Counted from the stretch's first letter, positions 1 through 7,710 are shown. The stretch: DNA of 64,000 bases from G963666895 sp963666895 (GCA_963666895.2 CAXXNS010000010.1:558001-622000); one strand, 5' to 3'. Numbers and translations: made by a program. Notes: a model not told the origin generated them from the sequence alone.

Positions 1-324
1 CGGTGATTTTTTTTTCGTTGTTGATGCTCATGGCGGTGGATTCCGTGCAAAAGGAGTTTTTTTGTATCACAGCGGTCTGGGAACGCAAGTGCTTGACAAC
101 AAACCGACACAAAATTTCCCATTGGCGTCCCGGCTGGAGCCCGTCCGGGCTTGTAGTGTCGATATTGTTTTATTTGATTGAATATCAAGTATAAAACACC
201 GACGAAAATCCAAAGCAACATTCTGTATCCACGGTTCAGAGAACGCGGCTGTTCCAGGCGCGGCCTGGAAAAGGCCCCCTGGCTGTGGTATTTGCAAGCG
301 GCATGCAAACACATGGAGGACCCC
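1..324. other. Gene-free left edge, AT-rich upstream region
   Basis: No open frame here looks like a real gene. The stretch from about 150 to 235 is much richer in A and T than the rest of the window, including a TATAAA at 191-196 that could serve as a -10 box for the downstream PfpI gene. A TTGACA lies at 93-98 but has no good partner at the right spacing. This is probably the promoter region and leader of the next gene, plus the end of whatever lies to the left. Confidence 0.4.
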
Positions 325-849
325 ATGACTCTTCAAGGCAAGCGCGTGGTCGTCCTGGTGGACGACCTGTACAACGAGTTCGAGTTCTGGATTCCCTATT
401 ACCGGCTGCTGGAGGCCGGAGCCGAGGTTCTGGTGGCCGGGCCGGCCAAGGGCGGCACGTACCACGGCAAGAACGGCCTGGAGGCCAAGGCCGCGTATGC
501 GTTCGCGGACATCGACCCGGCCTCGGTGCATGGCGTGGTGGTGCCGGGCGGGTACGCCCCGGACCGCATCCGCCAGCACCAAGCCGCCCTGGATCTGGTC
601 CGAGCCCTGGACCAGGCGGGCAAGGCCGTGGCCTTCATCTGCCATGCCGGATGGGTTCCGGCTTCGGCCGGAATCGTGAAGGGCCGCAAGGTCACCAGTT
701 TCAGGGGCATCAAGGACGACCTGGTGAACGCGGGAGCCCAGTGGGTGGACGAGCCCCTGGTGGTGGACGGCAACCTGATCTCCAGCCGCAAGCCGGACGA
801 CTTGCCCGTATTCATGCCCGCGGTCATCGCGGCCGTGGCCGCATCCTAG
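325..849 (+). CDS. DJ-1/PfpI family protein (protease/deglycase-like)
   Basis: 174 aa. The DJ-1/PfpI fold is recognised from the opening beta strand (RVVVLVDDLY), the conserved acidic residues Glu18/Glu20, the PGG turn near residue 75, and the nucleophile elbow FICHAGW with Cys106 followed by His. Members act as small cytosolic hydrolases, deglycases or stress chaperones; the substrate cannot be told from sequence. The start at 325 is chosen because GGAGGA sits five bases upstream; in-frame starts further left lie in AT-rich non-coding sequence. A lipoprotein gene follows 14 bases later and probably shares the transcript. The elbow reads CHAGW rather than the commoner CHGPW, so catalytic activity is likely but not certain. 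Confidence 0.9.
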   Translation: MTLQGKRVVVLVDDLYNEFEFWIPYYRLLEAGAEVLVAGPAKGGTYHGKNGLEAKAAYAFADIDPASVHGVVVPGGYAPDRIRQHQAALDLVRALDQAGKAVAFICHAGWVPASAGIVKGRKVTSFRGIKDDLVNAGAQWVDEPLVVDGNLISSRKPDDLPVFMPAVIAAVAAS

Positions 850-863
850 AAGGAGAAGCATTC

Positions 864-1310
864 ATGACGCCTGACGGAACGATTTTCCGCACCAGCCTGC
901 ATTGCCTGACCGCCCTGCTGCTGGCCGTGGCCCTGTTCGCCGTGGGCTTAGCCTCGGCCGGGTGCGGCGACACCGAGGAGTCCAAGAAGTTCAGCGAAAA
1001 GATGGGCGAGGTCTACGACGCGGCCGTGGAGGCCTTCCAGGCCGAGAAGGACCACCTCATGGACAAGGTGGGCGAGCAGATGGACAAGGCCGAGGCCTAT
1101 CTCGACGCCCTGAACGCGGCGGCCAAGGAGAGCGGAGCCGAGGCCGTGGTCAAGCTGCGGGAGCAGATGGAGAGCCTCCAGGCCGAGATGAAAAAGGCCA
1201 AGGAAGCGGGCAAGGAGACGTGGGACGCCACCAAGGAGGATTTGTCCGAGGCCTTGGCCGCCCTGCAGGAGCGGATGGAAGAACTCAAGCAGAAGCTCAA
1301 GGAGGAGTGA
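864..1310 (+). CDS. Exported helical protein, probable lipoprotein
   Basis: 148 aa, family not recognised. The N-terminus has a hydrophobic signal (about residues 10-30) ending in SAGCGD; Cys33 could be lipidated, although the lipobox is imperfect because Leu is not at -3. The rest is highly charged, rich in Glu, Lys and Ala, and should form one long amphipathic helix or coiled coil, resembling apolipoprotein or late-embryogenesis-type repeats. A Shine-Dalgarno AAGGAGAAG precedes the ATG. It follows the PfpI gene closely, so the two are probably co-transcribed. Its 3' end overlaps the convergent Cys-cluster gene by 14 bases. Confidence 0.75.
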   Translation: MTPDGTIFRTSLHCLTALLLAVALFAVGLASAGCGDTEESKKFSEKMGEVYDAAVEAFQAEKDHLMDKVGEQMDKAEAYLDALNAAAKESGAEAVVKLREQMESLQAEMKKAKEAGKETWDATKEDLSEALAALQERMEELKQKLKEE

Positions 1311-1587
1311 TGTCCCGGTTGCGCACGTCGTCCCGCCAGGGATTGAGCGGCGCGCAACAGCCTTCGCCCCGGTGCAGGCCTTCGCGGTGCTCGGGCTCCT
1401 GGGCCGGGTCCAGCATGACCAGGCACACGTAGCGGCCTTGGTCCTGGTCCCAGTGCAGGTCCGGACAGCGGCGGGTGTGGCCGTGGCGGCGGTGCGACAC
1501 GGCGCAAGGGTTGTCCAGGCAGCACCAACCGCAGCCCACGCAGGGCTTGGAGGGAATCGGGGTAAAGACCGGTTCGTCAGCGCACAT
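1297..1587 (-). CDS. YkgJ-like Cys-cluster protein (putative Zn/Fe binding)
   Basis: 96 aa with nine or so cysteines arranged as CVGCGWCCLDNPC near residue 16, then RRCPDL and GEGCCAPLNPWR. This spacing resembles the YkgJ/UPF0153 family of small proteins thought to bind zinc or an iron-sulfur cluster; the biochemical role of the family is unknown. No signal peptide, so it is expected in the cytoplasm. The gene runs head-on into the preceding lipoprotein gene with a short 3' overlap. Confidence 0.75.
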   Translation of the reverse strand: MCADEPVFTPIPSKPCVGCGWCCLDNPCAVSHRRHGHTRRCPDLHWDQDQGRYVCLVMLDPAQEPEHREGLHRGEGCCAPLNPWRDDVRNRDITPP

Positions 1588-1747
1588 GGGGGTGAACCCC
1601 GTGCTCGACGCAAAGCCCGCAAGGGACCGGAACGCGTCGGAGCCAGAAGTTCACCCGGTTCAGGATGGTCATCGAATCCTCTGTGGTGAGAAGGGATTCT
1701 TGTTCAGCGGAAAATCTACGTTCCTTTGTTTCCTGTGTCGAGGAACG

Positions 1748-1777
1748 GCCCGGTCCGGGTGGGTCCGGGCATTTTTT
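1748..1777 (+). terminator. Candidate rho-independent terminator
   Basis: GCCCGG (1748-1753) pairs with CCGGGC (1765-1770), followed by ATTTTTT. It faces the plus strand, yet no plus-strand gene ends within 400 bases, so either an unseen short transcript ends here or the hairpin is incidental. Confidence 0.4.
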
Positions 1778-1919
1778 GCGATTTTGTGGTGGAAAAATAA
1801 CAAACAATTAAAAATGGTTATTTTGTAAAACTCTGAGTTTTCTTTGGCTAACAGGGTGAATAAATAGCAAAAAATCATTGCCTAACCCTATAAAGATGAT
1901 ATGAAGGCGGGAAAGAGGA

Positions 1920-1948
1920 CCAAGGCCCGGACAAAGTCCGGGCCTTGG
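1920..1948 (-). terminator. Strong hairpin downstream of small membrane protein gene
   Basis: Perfect 13-bp inverted repeat with an AAA loop: arms 1920-1932 and 1936-1948. It lies 80 bases beyond the stop of the minus-strand gene at 2031. No long T-run follows on the minus strand (TCCTCTTT), so it may be a weak terminator or a 3'-end stabilising stem. Confidence 0.5.
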
Positions 1949-2030
1949 GGGTTGGGCCGGGACGGATTCCAGGCGCTCACAGGGGGGTGGCCGCCTGGGT
2001 CCGTGACCGGCTGCGAGGGAAATTCGGGGC

Positions 2031-2318
2031 TCAACCCGAATGGCCGGGCAGCCAGGGAGGCATGTCCCAGCCGAGCATGCTGCCGGCGATGTATAGCGCG
2101 ATGGTGGCCAGGCAGAGGCAACCAAGAGACAGACTGGTGATGAATGTGCCTTTGCGCAGTCCCGGGTGCCTGAGGTGCCTGGACCATCCGCTGATGGTCA
2201 GGAGAAAGTAGGCACCCAGCAACAGGGGCAGCATGAATAGAATGGTGTCCCAGTCGAAATCCATGTCCCATCCCCAGGATGTCTCGTTGCGAACGCCGGC
2301 TTGGCCGACGTTCTTCAT
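2031..2318 (-). CDS. Small membrane protein, two predicted TM helices
   Basis: 95 aa from the first ATG, or 77 aa if the inner ATG at 2264 is used; the inner start has a better purine-rich upstream sequence (GGGGATGG). Two hydrophobic segments are visible (FMLPLLLGAYFLLTI and LGCLCLATIALYIAG) separated by a basic loop (RHLRHPGLRKG), which suggests an inner-membrane hairpin. No family recognised. It stands alone and is followed by a strong hairpin. Confidence 0.6.
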   Translation of the reverse strand: MKNVGQAGVRNETSWGWDMDFDWDTILFMLPLLLGAYFLLTISGWSRHLRHPGLRKGTFITSLSLGCLCLATIALYIAGSMLGWDMPPWLPGHSG

Positions 2319-2525
2319 GTACCCTTGCGTCGAGCGCGCGCAAGCTCGGCAAACGTCATGAAATAAGTATGTTCGAATGGCCCCGCCTCTTCCTATAGGA
2401 ATTTCAGTATCGGGTCAACAAAGAACGGAAAGAAACCCGATAGAATCAGTTGGCCGTGGTGCGTTCTTTTCGGGACCGCTAACGGCGGCCTCGGGCAGCC
2501 TGTCTTGGAAATATAGACTTTGTCT

Positions 2526-2564
2526 TAAAAAATAAGACGGGAGCCGCCCTCGCGGGCGGCTCCC
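2526..2564 (-). terminator. Rho-independent terminator of PEP-CTERM-like gene
   Basis: GGGAGCCGCCC (2539-2549) pairs perfectly with GGGCGGCTCCC (2554-2564). Read on the minus strand, the stem is followed by GTCTTATTTTTTAAGAC, a T-rich tail. It sits 25 bases past the stop codon of the gene at 2589. Confidence 0.85.
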
Positions 2565-2588
2565 AAGGGTCGGTACTGGGAAGAAGGC

Positions 2589-3161
2589 CTATGCAGCCAG
2601 TTTCCGTCGCAGTCCGAAGAGGCCGAAGATCCCGGTCCCCAGGAGCCAGAGGGCGCCGGGGATGGGGGTCGGGCTGAGCTGGCCGGTGATGTTGTATGTC
2701 TGGGCGGACGCGGTGCCTGCGAACAGGGTGACCGTCGATCCGGTCAGATCCATCAACAGCGGTTTGTTGTTGGCTCCGTAGGTGAACGTGGAGACTGTTT
2801 CCACAAGGATGTTGCCGAGGAAGCTGCTCAGGGCCGTGTACATGGCCGCGTAGCGCAGCACGTTTTCCTCGGAGGACGAGGCGCTGCCGGTGATGTAGGA
2901 GAACCCGGGCTCGCTGAGGGGCCAGTTGGGATCATCACCCATTCCGGCGAAGGACCCGGGTACATACAGGTAATAGGGTTCGGACAGGGAAAGTTTTTCC
3001 TCGCTGCCCAGGATGAAAGTGGCGTCCCCGCTGTACATGAAGGGAATGACCACATTGCCTTTCCAGGTGCCCCAAACGTTCGAGGGGTCGCTGAAGAAGC
3101 TCGCATTTGCTGTACCCACGAGGGTAAACAGCGCCACCAGTACCAGAAGTCCCTTTCTCAT
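2589..3161 (-). CDS. Exported protein with PEP-CTERM/VPLPA-like sorting tail
   Basis: 190 aa. It has a signal peptide (KGLLVLVALFTLVGTANA) and a C-terminal tripartite sorting signal: PTPIPGA motif, hydrophobic helix (LWLLGTGIFGLFGL) and basic end RRKLAA. That arrangement is the hallmark of exosortase/archaeosortase substrates, which are cleaved at the motif and released or anchored at the cell surface, often with exopolysaccharide production. The body (Ser/Thr/Tyr-rich, beta-type) is not recognised. No exosortase gene is in this window. The gene is monocistronic, closed by a strong terminator. Confidence 0.85.
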   Translation of the reverse strand: MRKGLLVLVALFTLVGTANASFFSDPSNVWGTWKGNVVIPFMYSGDATFILGSEEKLSLSEPYYLYVPGSFAGMGDDPNWPLSEPGFSYITGSASSSEENVLRYAAMYTALSSFLGNILVETVSTFTYGANNKPLLMDLTGSTVTLFAGTASAQTYNITGQLSPTPIPGALWLLGTGIFGLFGLRRKLAA

Positions 3162-3345
3162 TCTAACCTCCGGGGTTTGTGTGCCCCTCTGCTACTGGTA
3201 GGACCCGGCGGGAAATGCAAAAAACATACCGTTGGAGTAACTTGCCGGAAGGTTATCGGATTTGCTGGAAGCCCCGTGGGCTGTCTTGTTTTACGATACA
3301 GTGGGTACCCGCTTTTTGACGCGGGCAGGGGCCCGGACGGGCATG

Positions 3346-3380
3346 AAAAAAGGGACCAGCGGCTGCCAACCGTTGGTCCC
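3346..3380 (-). terminator. Terminator of the tRNA transcript
   Basis: GGGACCAGCGG (3352-3362) pairs with CCGTTGGTCCC (3370-3380) with one G-T wobble, followed on the minus strand by six Ts (3346-3351). It lies just beyond the 3' end of tRNA-Glu and should end the two-tRNA transcript. Confidence 0.85.
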
Positions 3381-3392
3381 TGTTATCTGCTT

Positions 3393-3468
3393 TGGCGTCC
3401 CCAAGGGGATTTGAACCCCTGTTATCGGCGTGAGAGGCCGACGTCCTAGGCCACTAGACGATGGGGAC
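3393..3468 (-). tRNA. tRNA-Glu (anticodon CTC)
   Basis: 76 nt including an encoded CCA. The acceptor stem pairs GTCCCCA with TGGGGAC, the anticodon loop is CTCTCAC (anticodon CTC, reading GAG), and the T-arm loop is GGTTCAAATCC. It is the second gene of a two-tRNA unit with tRNA-Lys 16 bases upstream. Confidence 0.97.
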
Positions 3469-3484
3469 ACTCGGACTTGCCTTC

Positions 3485-3560
3485 TGGTGGGCCGTGTTGG
3501 GCTCGAACCAACGACTCTCTGCTTAAAAGGCAGATACTCTACCAACTGAGTTAACGGCCC
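3485..3560 (-). tRNA. tRNA-Lys (anticodon TTT)
   Basis: 76 nt including an encoded CCA. The acceptor stem pairs GGGCCGT with ACGGCCC, the D-loop contains AGTTGGTAGAG, the anticodon loop is CTTTTAA (anticodon TTT) and the T-loop is GGTTCGAGCCC. First gene of the two-tRNA transcript. Confidence 0.97.
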
Positions 3561-3577
3561 CCGAAAAGGGAAGAAGT

Positions 3578-3606
3578 GAAATACATCCTGCCTTCCCGGC
3601 TGTCAA
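3578..3606 (-). promoter_or_regulatory. Sigma70-type promoter for tRNA-Lys/tRNA-Glu
   Basis: On the minus strand TTGACA (3601-3606) is followed by a 17-base spacer and TATTTC (3578-3583), 18 bases upstream of the tRNA-Lys 5' end. Perfect -35 and spacing. Confidence 0.75.
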
Positions 3607-3681
3607 GCCGTATACACGCTTTCGCCGGTGGTGGCGGTTGTGTTACAATTGTTTGATTTTTAAAGAAAAAATTTAAAAAAC

Positions 3682-3710
3682 TTGCAAAATTGTTTTGGAT
3701 CGGATATATA
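3682..3710 (+). promoter_or_regulatory. Sigma70-type promoter of PaaK-like ligase gene
   Basis: TTGCAA (3682-3687), 17-base spacer, TATATA (3705-3710), 50 bases before the ATG at 3761, in an A/T-rich intergenic region. It is divergent from the tRNA promoter. Confidence 0.7.
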
Positions 3711-3760
3711 CCCCCTCCTTCCGCGAGCAATTGCGCAAATGACATAAAGGAGAGCATTTC

Positions 3761-5026
3761 ATGACCCGTAAAGACCGCACAGAGGGCATTTATTCCCGCC
3801 GCGAGGTTCTGGACGAGTCCGAACGCAGGCAATACTACCAGCTCCAGCTCAAGGAGCTTCTGTCCTATGCATACCGCTATTCCGAGGACGTGAAGAAGCG
3901 TTTCGACCGCGCCCAGTTCAACGTGGACAAGTTCAAGACCCTGTCCGACCTCAAGCACATCCCCATTCTCAAGAAGAAGGAGCTCATCTTCCTGCAGTCC
4001 ATGGGGCCCCGCCTGGGCGGGCTGCTGACCAAGGACCTGGGCGAGCTGCGGCGCGTCTTCCTGTCCCCCGGACCCATCTTCGACCCCGAGGACCGCTCGG
4101 ACGACTACTGGGGCTGGACCGAGGGCTTCTACGCCGCGGGCTTCCGCTCCGGCGACGTGACCCAGGTGACCTTCAACTACCATATGGCCCCCACCGGGCT
4201 CATGTTCGAGGAGCCGCTCAAGAACCTGTCCTGCGCCGTGGTTCCGGCCGGTCCGGGCAATACCTCCACCCAGATCGAGATCATGCAGAAGCTCAGGGCC
4301 ACGGGCTACGTGGGCACGCCCTCCTACCTCATGCATCTGGCCCAGAAGGCCGAGGAGATGGGGCTGTCCCTGCGCAAGGATTTGTACCTGGAAGTGGCCT
4401 TCGTCACGGGCGAGAAGTTCTCGGAAAAGCTCCGCTCCACCCTGGAGAAGAAGTTCGACGCCATCATGCGCCAGGGCTACGGCACGGCCGACGTGGGCTG
4501 CATCGGGTACGAGTGTTTCCACAAGACCGGGCTGCACCTGTCCAACCGCGCCTTTGTCGAGATCTGCCACCCGGACACCGGCATCCCGCTCAAGGAAGGC
4601 GAAGTGGGCGAGATCGTGGTCACGGCCTTTAACAAGACCTACCCGCTGATCCGCCTGGCCACCGGCGATCTGGGCTACCTGGACTCCTCGCCCTGCGCCT
4701 GCGGCCGCACCAGCCCGCGCCTGGGAAGTATCGTCGGCCGCGTGGACACCACAGCCCGCATCAAGGGCATGTTCGTGTACCCGCACCAGGTGGAGCAGGT
4801 CATGGCCCAGTTCGAGGATGTCAAGCGCTGGCAGATCGAGGTCACCAATCCCGGCGGCGTGGACGAGATGGTGCTCAACATCGAGGCCGGCACGTTCGAC
4901 CGCGAGGACGAGCTGCTGCACACCTTCCGCGAGAAGATCAAGCTGCGCCCCATCCTCAAGGTCCTGGCTCCGGGCACCCTGCCTCCCCAAACTCGACCGA
5001 TCGTCGATAAGCGGAGCTGGGACTAG
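3761..5026 (+). CDS. Phenylacetate-CoA ligase-like (PaaK family) adenylate-forming enzyme
   Basis: 421 aa, similar in length to PaaK ligases (about 430). PaaK proteins activate aryl acids with ATP and CoA. Visible family features are the N-terminal helical part (ESERRQYYQLQLKELLSYAY), the adenylation-domain block GYGTADVGCIGYEC near residue 240 (PaaK usually has an E in YGMTE/YGLSE), the TGDLGYLD segment, a CACGRTSPRLGSIVGRVD block near 315 and a small C-terminal domain starting at KGMFVYPHQVE. The usual SSGTTG phosphate-binding loop is not obvious (region near 105 reads LSPGPIFDPED), so this belongs to a divergent branch common in sulfate reducers whose substrate is unknown. Strong SD (AAAGGAG); own promoter and terminator suggest a single-gene unit. 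Confidence 0.85.
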   Translation: MTRKDRTEGIYSRREVLDESERRQYYQLQLKELLSYAYRYSEDVKKRFDRAQFNVDKFKTLSDLKHIPILKKKELIFLQSMGPRLGGLLTKDLGELRRVFLSPGPIFDPEDRSDDYWGWTEGFYAAGFRSGDVTQVTFNYHMAPTGLMFEEPLKNLSCAVVPAGPGNTSTQIEIMQKLRATGYVGTPSYLMHLAQKAEEMGLSLRKDLYLEVAFVTGEKFSEKLRSTLEKKFDAIMRQGYGTADVGCIGYECFHKTGLHLSNRAFVEICHPDTGIPLKEGEVGEIVVTAFNKTYPLIRLATGDLGYLDSSPCACGRTSPRLGSIVGRVDTTARIKGMFVYPHQVEQVMAQFEDVKRWQIEVTNPGGVDEMVLNIEAGTFDREDELLHTFREKIKLRPILKVLAPGTLPPQTRPIVDKRSWD

Positions 5027-5053
5027 CGAAGCAACGGCAACCCGCGTACCATG

Positions 5054-5085
5054 CCCCGGAGGACAAGCCGTCCTCCGGGGTTTTT
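5054..5085 (+). terminator. Rho-independent terminator of PaaK-like gene
   Basis: CCCCGGAGGAC (5054-5064) and GTCCTCCGGGG (5070-5080) form an 11-bp perfect stem, followed by TTTTT. The next gene starts one base after the T-run, so the hairpin also covers its likely ribosome-binding region. Confidence 0.9.
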
Positions 5086-5086
5086 C

Positions 5087-6223
5087 ATGCCTATGAACAT
5101 CCGCCTTGTTTTTCTCCTCGTCCTTGTCCTGACCTCGGCCTGCGCCCCGAGGCAGGCCGCGCCGCCGCTCGCCCTGACCTTCCTGCCCTGCACGGGCGAC
5201 TATATCTCCAAGGACGGCGAGCCCTTGACCCTGTCCGGGTTGCTTGTCCAGGCCGAGGACGCGGATTACGTGCTCATCGGCGAGCACCATAAAAGCGTCT
5301 GCGACCACAACATACAACAACAAGTGGTGGCCGGGCTGGCCCTGTCCGACCGACCTCCGGCCATCGGCCTGGAGATGGTGGCCGTGGACAAGAACCCCGT
5401 GCTCGTGCAGTTCCTGGTCCGGGACATCCCCCTGGACGGGCTGGAAGCGGCCCTGGAGTGGGACCAGCGTTGGGGCTATCCATTTGGTTTGTTTGAACCT
5501 CTGTTTGCCATGGCCCAGGCCCGGGGATTGCCCCTGGCCGGGCTCAACGTGCCCAAGGAGGTCTTGAACAAGGCCAAGGACCAGGGCGAGGCCGGCCTGA
5601 CCGTACAGGAGCGGGCCTGGTATCCCAGCCAGGTCCTGCCCGGACCCCCGGAGCAGGAGGAGGTTCTCAAGGCCGTGTTCGGCCTGCACCAGGGCTCGCC
5701 CGACCACCTGGCCGGCTTCTTCCGCACCCAGTCGGTCTGGGACACCATGATGGCCGAACAGGCCGTAGCCTTGCGTGCCGAGACCGGGCGGCCCGTGGTG
5801 GTCATCGCCGGGTCCGGGCACGTGGAGCACGGCTGGGGCATCGCCCACCGCCTGCGCAGCCTGGACCCCGAAGCGAAGATTTTGCTCCTGGACGGCTATC
5901 GGGCCGGGGAGTTCGACCCTGAGGCGGCCGACGCGTTCTTCCACTGCCCGCCGAGCTTTGACAGCAAGCTGGGCATGGTCCTGGAGGTGCGGCTGGACCA
6001 GGTCCTGGTGGTGCGGGTCAAGCGCGGCTCCCGGGCCGACAAGGCCGGGCTGCGGCCGGGCGACGCGGTGCTGGCCGTGCAGGGCAGGGAACTGGAATCC
6101 TTCATGGACCTGCACCGGGCGGGCAAGGAGGCCTTTGAGCAGGACAAGCCCCTGGTGTTCTCGGTGGAACGCGACGGGCGCAAGCTGGACATCGACTTCG
6201 GCAAACTGGGCCAGGACCGATAG
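5087..6223 (+). CDS. ChaN-like lipoprotein with C-terminal PDZ domain
   Basis: 378 aa. The N-terminus has a lipoprotein signal (LVFLLVLVLTSAC), so it should be anchored in the envelope. Residues about 55-275 match the ChaN/DUF399 fold: YVLIGEHHKSVCDHNIQQ near the start, an IGLEM strand, and VVIAGSGHVEHGWGI near 245. ChaN-family proteins bind haem in some bacteria. A PDZ domain follows (GSRADKAGLRPGDAVLAVQG), as in several proteobacterial members. Start choice is uncertain between ATG 5087 and ATG 5093; the signal peptide fits either. The only purine-rich SD is the GGAGG inside the terminator hairpin upstream. A second lipoprotein gene follows 36 bases later. Confidence 0.85.
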   Translation: MPMNIRLVFLLVLVLTSACAPRQAAPPLALTFLPCTGDYISKDGEPLTLSGLLVQAEDADYVLIGEHHKSVCDHNIQQQVVAGLALSDRPPAIGLEMVAVDKNPVLVQFLVRDIPLDGLEAALEWDQRWGYPFGLFEPLFAMAQARGLPLAGLNVPKEVLNKAKDQGEAGLTVQERAWYPSQVLPGPPEQEEVLKAVFGLHQGSPDHLAGFFRTQSVWDTMMAEQAVALRAETGRPVVVIAGSGHVEHGWGIAHRLRSLDPEAKILLLDGYRAGEFDPEAADAFFHCPPSFDSKLGMVLEVRLDQVLVVRVKRGSRADKAGLRPGDAVLAVQGRELESFMDLHRAGKEAFEQDKPLVFSVERDGRKLDIDFGKLGQDR

Positions 6224-6259
6224 ATTTCATGTCGGAAAGTTATTGAACAGGGAGATGGA

Positions 6260-6781
6260 ATGAAAGTTTACAGGATTGTGGTCCTTGTTTTCGTGTTCCT
6301 GGTTGGTTGCGGCGGTGCGGACAAGCCTTTGGCCGACCTCTTTGCCGAGCAGGTGGGCTCCATGCGGCTCACCCATTTGGTCACGGGCGAGGAGGCCATG
6401 CGGGCCGTGCATGAACTGCACGGCAAGCCCCTGGACGTGGAGGAGGCGGCCGTGGCCACGTATTCCGTGCCGGGCGCGGACCAGGCGGCCATGGTCTGGG
6501 TGTCGCGCCACGACAACGCGGCCCAGGCCCGCGAGCAGGCAGCCGTGATGATTGAGAAAATGTTGCATCCCCTGGCCGGAGCCCCGACCCCGTTCCACGA
6601 TCCCGAGCAGTTCCGGTACGCGGGCGTGGACGTGTACGCCTTTCAGGGCATGGGCCTGACCCACCTGGTGTTCCAGCACCGGGACCGGGTGTGGTGGATC
6701 TCCGCGCCCGGGCAGGCCCAGGACCAGGACAGCCCGGCCGGGCTGCTGTTGGAGGCCATGCTGGCCGCTGCCGAGGAATGA
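6260..6781 (+). CDS. Lipoprotein of unknown function
   Basis: 173 aa. A short signal ends in the lipobox FLVGC (Cys17), so it is a predicted lipoprotein. The mature part (ADLFAEQVGSMRLTHLVTG onward) looks like a compact alpha/beta domain with two similar strands containing THLV; no family is recognised. The SD GGGAGATGG precedes the ATG. It lies between the ChaN-PDZ gene and mutM, only three bases from the latter, so all three probably form one transcript. Confidence 0.8.
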   Translation: MKVYRIVVLVFVFLVGCGGADKPLADLFAEQVGSMRLTHLVTGEEAMRAVHELHGKPLDVEEAAVATYSVPGADQAAMVWVSRHDNAAQAREQAAVMIEKMLHPLAGAPTPFHDPEQFRYAGVDVYAFQGMGLTHLVFQHRDRVWWISAPGQAQDQDSPAGLLLEAMLAAAEE

Positions 6782-6784
6782 GCC

Positions 6785-7618
6785 GTGCCCGAGCTTCCCG
6801 AGGTGGAGACCATTGTGCGCGGCCTGGCGCGCGGCCTGATCGGACGAACCGTGACCACGGTGGACGTGCCCTGGCCCAGCTCGGTGCGCGGCGGCAAGGC
6901 AGGGCTGGACGCGCTCAAGGCCCTGGTGGGCAAGCGATTCCTGGGCACGGGACGTCGGGCCAAACTGGCCCTGCTGCACCTGGACCAGGACACGGACCAG
7001 GACACGGTTTTGGCCGTGCATCTGAAGATGACCGGGCGGCTCATGGTCTACGAGCCGGGCAAACCCGTACCGGACGACCCGTACCTGCGGGTGCGGTTTT
7101 CTTTGGATGACGGCGGAATCCTGATTTTTTCAGACATGCGCCGCTTCGGCTGGGTGTGGATCCTGAATGCGCAGGGGCTGGCCGAACTCACGGCCAAGAT
7201 CGGGCCCGAGCCCCTGGATACGGACGCAAAGGCCCTGGCCCAATGCCTGGCCGGACGCAGGGCGCGCATCAAGGCCCTGCTCCTGGACCAGTCCGTGCTG
7301 GCCGGGGTGGGCAACATCTATGCGGACGAGGCCCTGCACCGGGCCGGGCTCCGGCCGGACCGCCCGGCCTCGGACATCCCGGGCAAGTCCCTGGTATGTT
7401 TGTGCCGGGAGTTGCAGTCCGTGCTGGAGCAGGGTATCGCGGAAAACGGCGCGTCCATCCGCGACTATCGGGACGCCGGGGGCAACGCGGGCGCGTTTCA
7501 GAACAGCTTCCAGGTCTACGGCCTGGCTGGAACGCCCTGTCCGCGCTGCGGAAAACAGTTGGAGGCCGTGAAGGTGGCCGGCCGGACCTCCACCTTCTGC
7601 CCGGTTTGCCAGAAATGA
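6785..7618 (+). CDS. mutM: Formamidopyrimidine-DNA glycosylase
   Basis: 277 aa, the normal length. Base-excision repair enzyme that removes 8-oxoguanine and formamidopyrimidines and nicks the strand. Catalytic N-terminus PELPEVE (Pro2 is the Schiff-base nucleophile after Met removal, Glu3 the acid), the conserved VHLKMTGRLM strand, the helix-two-turn-helix segment GVGNIYADEALHRAG near residue 170, and a C-terminal zinc finger with CPRCG and CPVCQ. GTG start, three bases after the upstream stop, with no SD of its own visible, so translational coupling is likely. Confidence 0.98.
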   Translation: MPELPEVETIVRGLARGLIGRTVTTVDVPWPSSVRGGKAGLDALKALVGKRFLGTGRRAKLALLHLDQDTDQDTVLAVHLKMTGRLMVYEPGKPVPDDPYLRVRFSLDDGGILIFSDMRRFGWVWILNAQGLAELTAKIGPEPLDTDAKALAQCLAGRRARIKALLLDQSVLAGVGNIYADEALHRAGLRPDRPASDIPGKSLVCLCRELQSVLEQGIAENGASIRDYRDAGGNAGAFQNSFQVYGLAGTPCPRCGKQLEAVKVAGRTSTFCPVCQK

Positions 7619-7680
7619 AGGCGGGGCGTATTGGACGCAGTCTTCTGAAAAGTCAGGGAAAAGTGTATTGCTAGATATTA

Positions 7681-7710
7681 TTTACATTTTTTCTCAATAA
7701 TCATTATAAG
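7681..7710 (+). promoter_or_regulatory. Candidate promoter of murJ with AT palindrome
   Basis: TTTACA (7681-7686), 18-base spacer, TATAAG (7705-7710). The spacer and -10 overlap a perfect palindrome ATAAT-C-ATTAT (7697-7707), which resembles half of a Fur box but is too short to assign. The region is AT-rich between GC-rich genes. Confidence 0.45.

Larger units (their letters stand above)
1588..2030. other. Gene-poor gap with a low-GC island
   Basis: No credible gene. From about 1680 to 1910 the sequence is strikingly AT-rich compared with its surroundings. It contains a plus-strand terminator-like hairpin (1748-1777), an AT inverted repeat with arms AAAATAAC and GTTATTTT near 1794-1825, and a strong 13-bp hairpin at 1920-1948 beyond the end of the next minus-strand gene. 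This may be the promoter region of the Cys-cluster gene plus remnant sequence. Confidence 0.4.

Noticed and set aside
2514..2527. TAGAC-TTT-GTCTTA, similar to the S24 half-site
   Set aside because: The right arm is part of a GTCTTA-AAAAA-TAAGAC mini-hairpin in the terminator tail of the PEP-CTERM-like gene; no promoter is present.
3551..6115. Long minus-strand open frame (over 800 codons) opposite the PaaK-like and ChaN genes
   Set aside because: Low-complexity composition (Leu/Gly/Gln/His) typical of an antisense frame of GC-rich genes; real genes with motifs and SD lie on the plus strand.
7697..7707. Fur box at the murJ promoter
   Set aside because: Only an 11-base ATAAT-C-ATTAT palindrome; too short and lacking the GATAAT units of a full Fur box.
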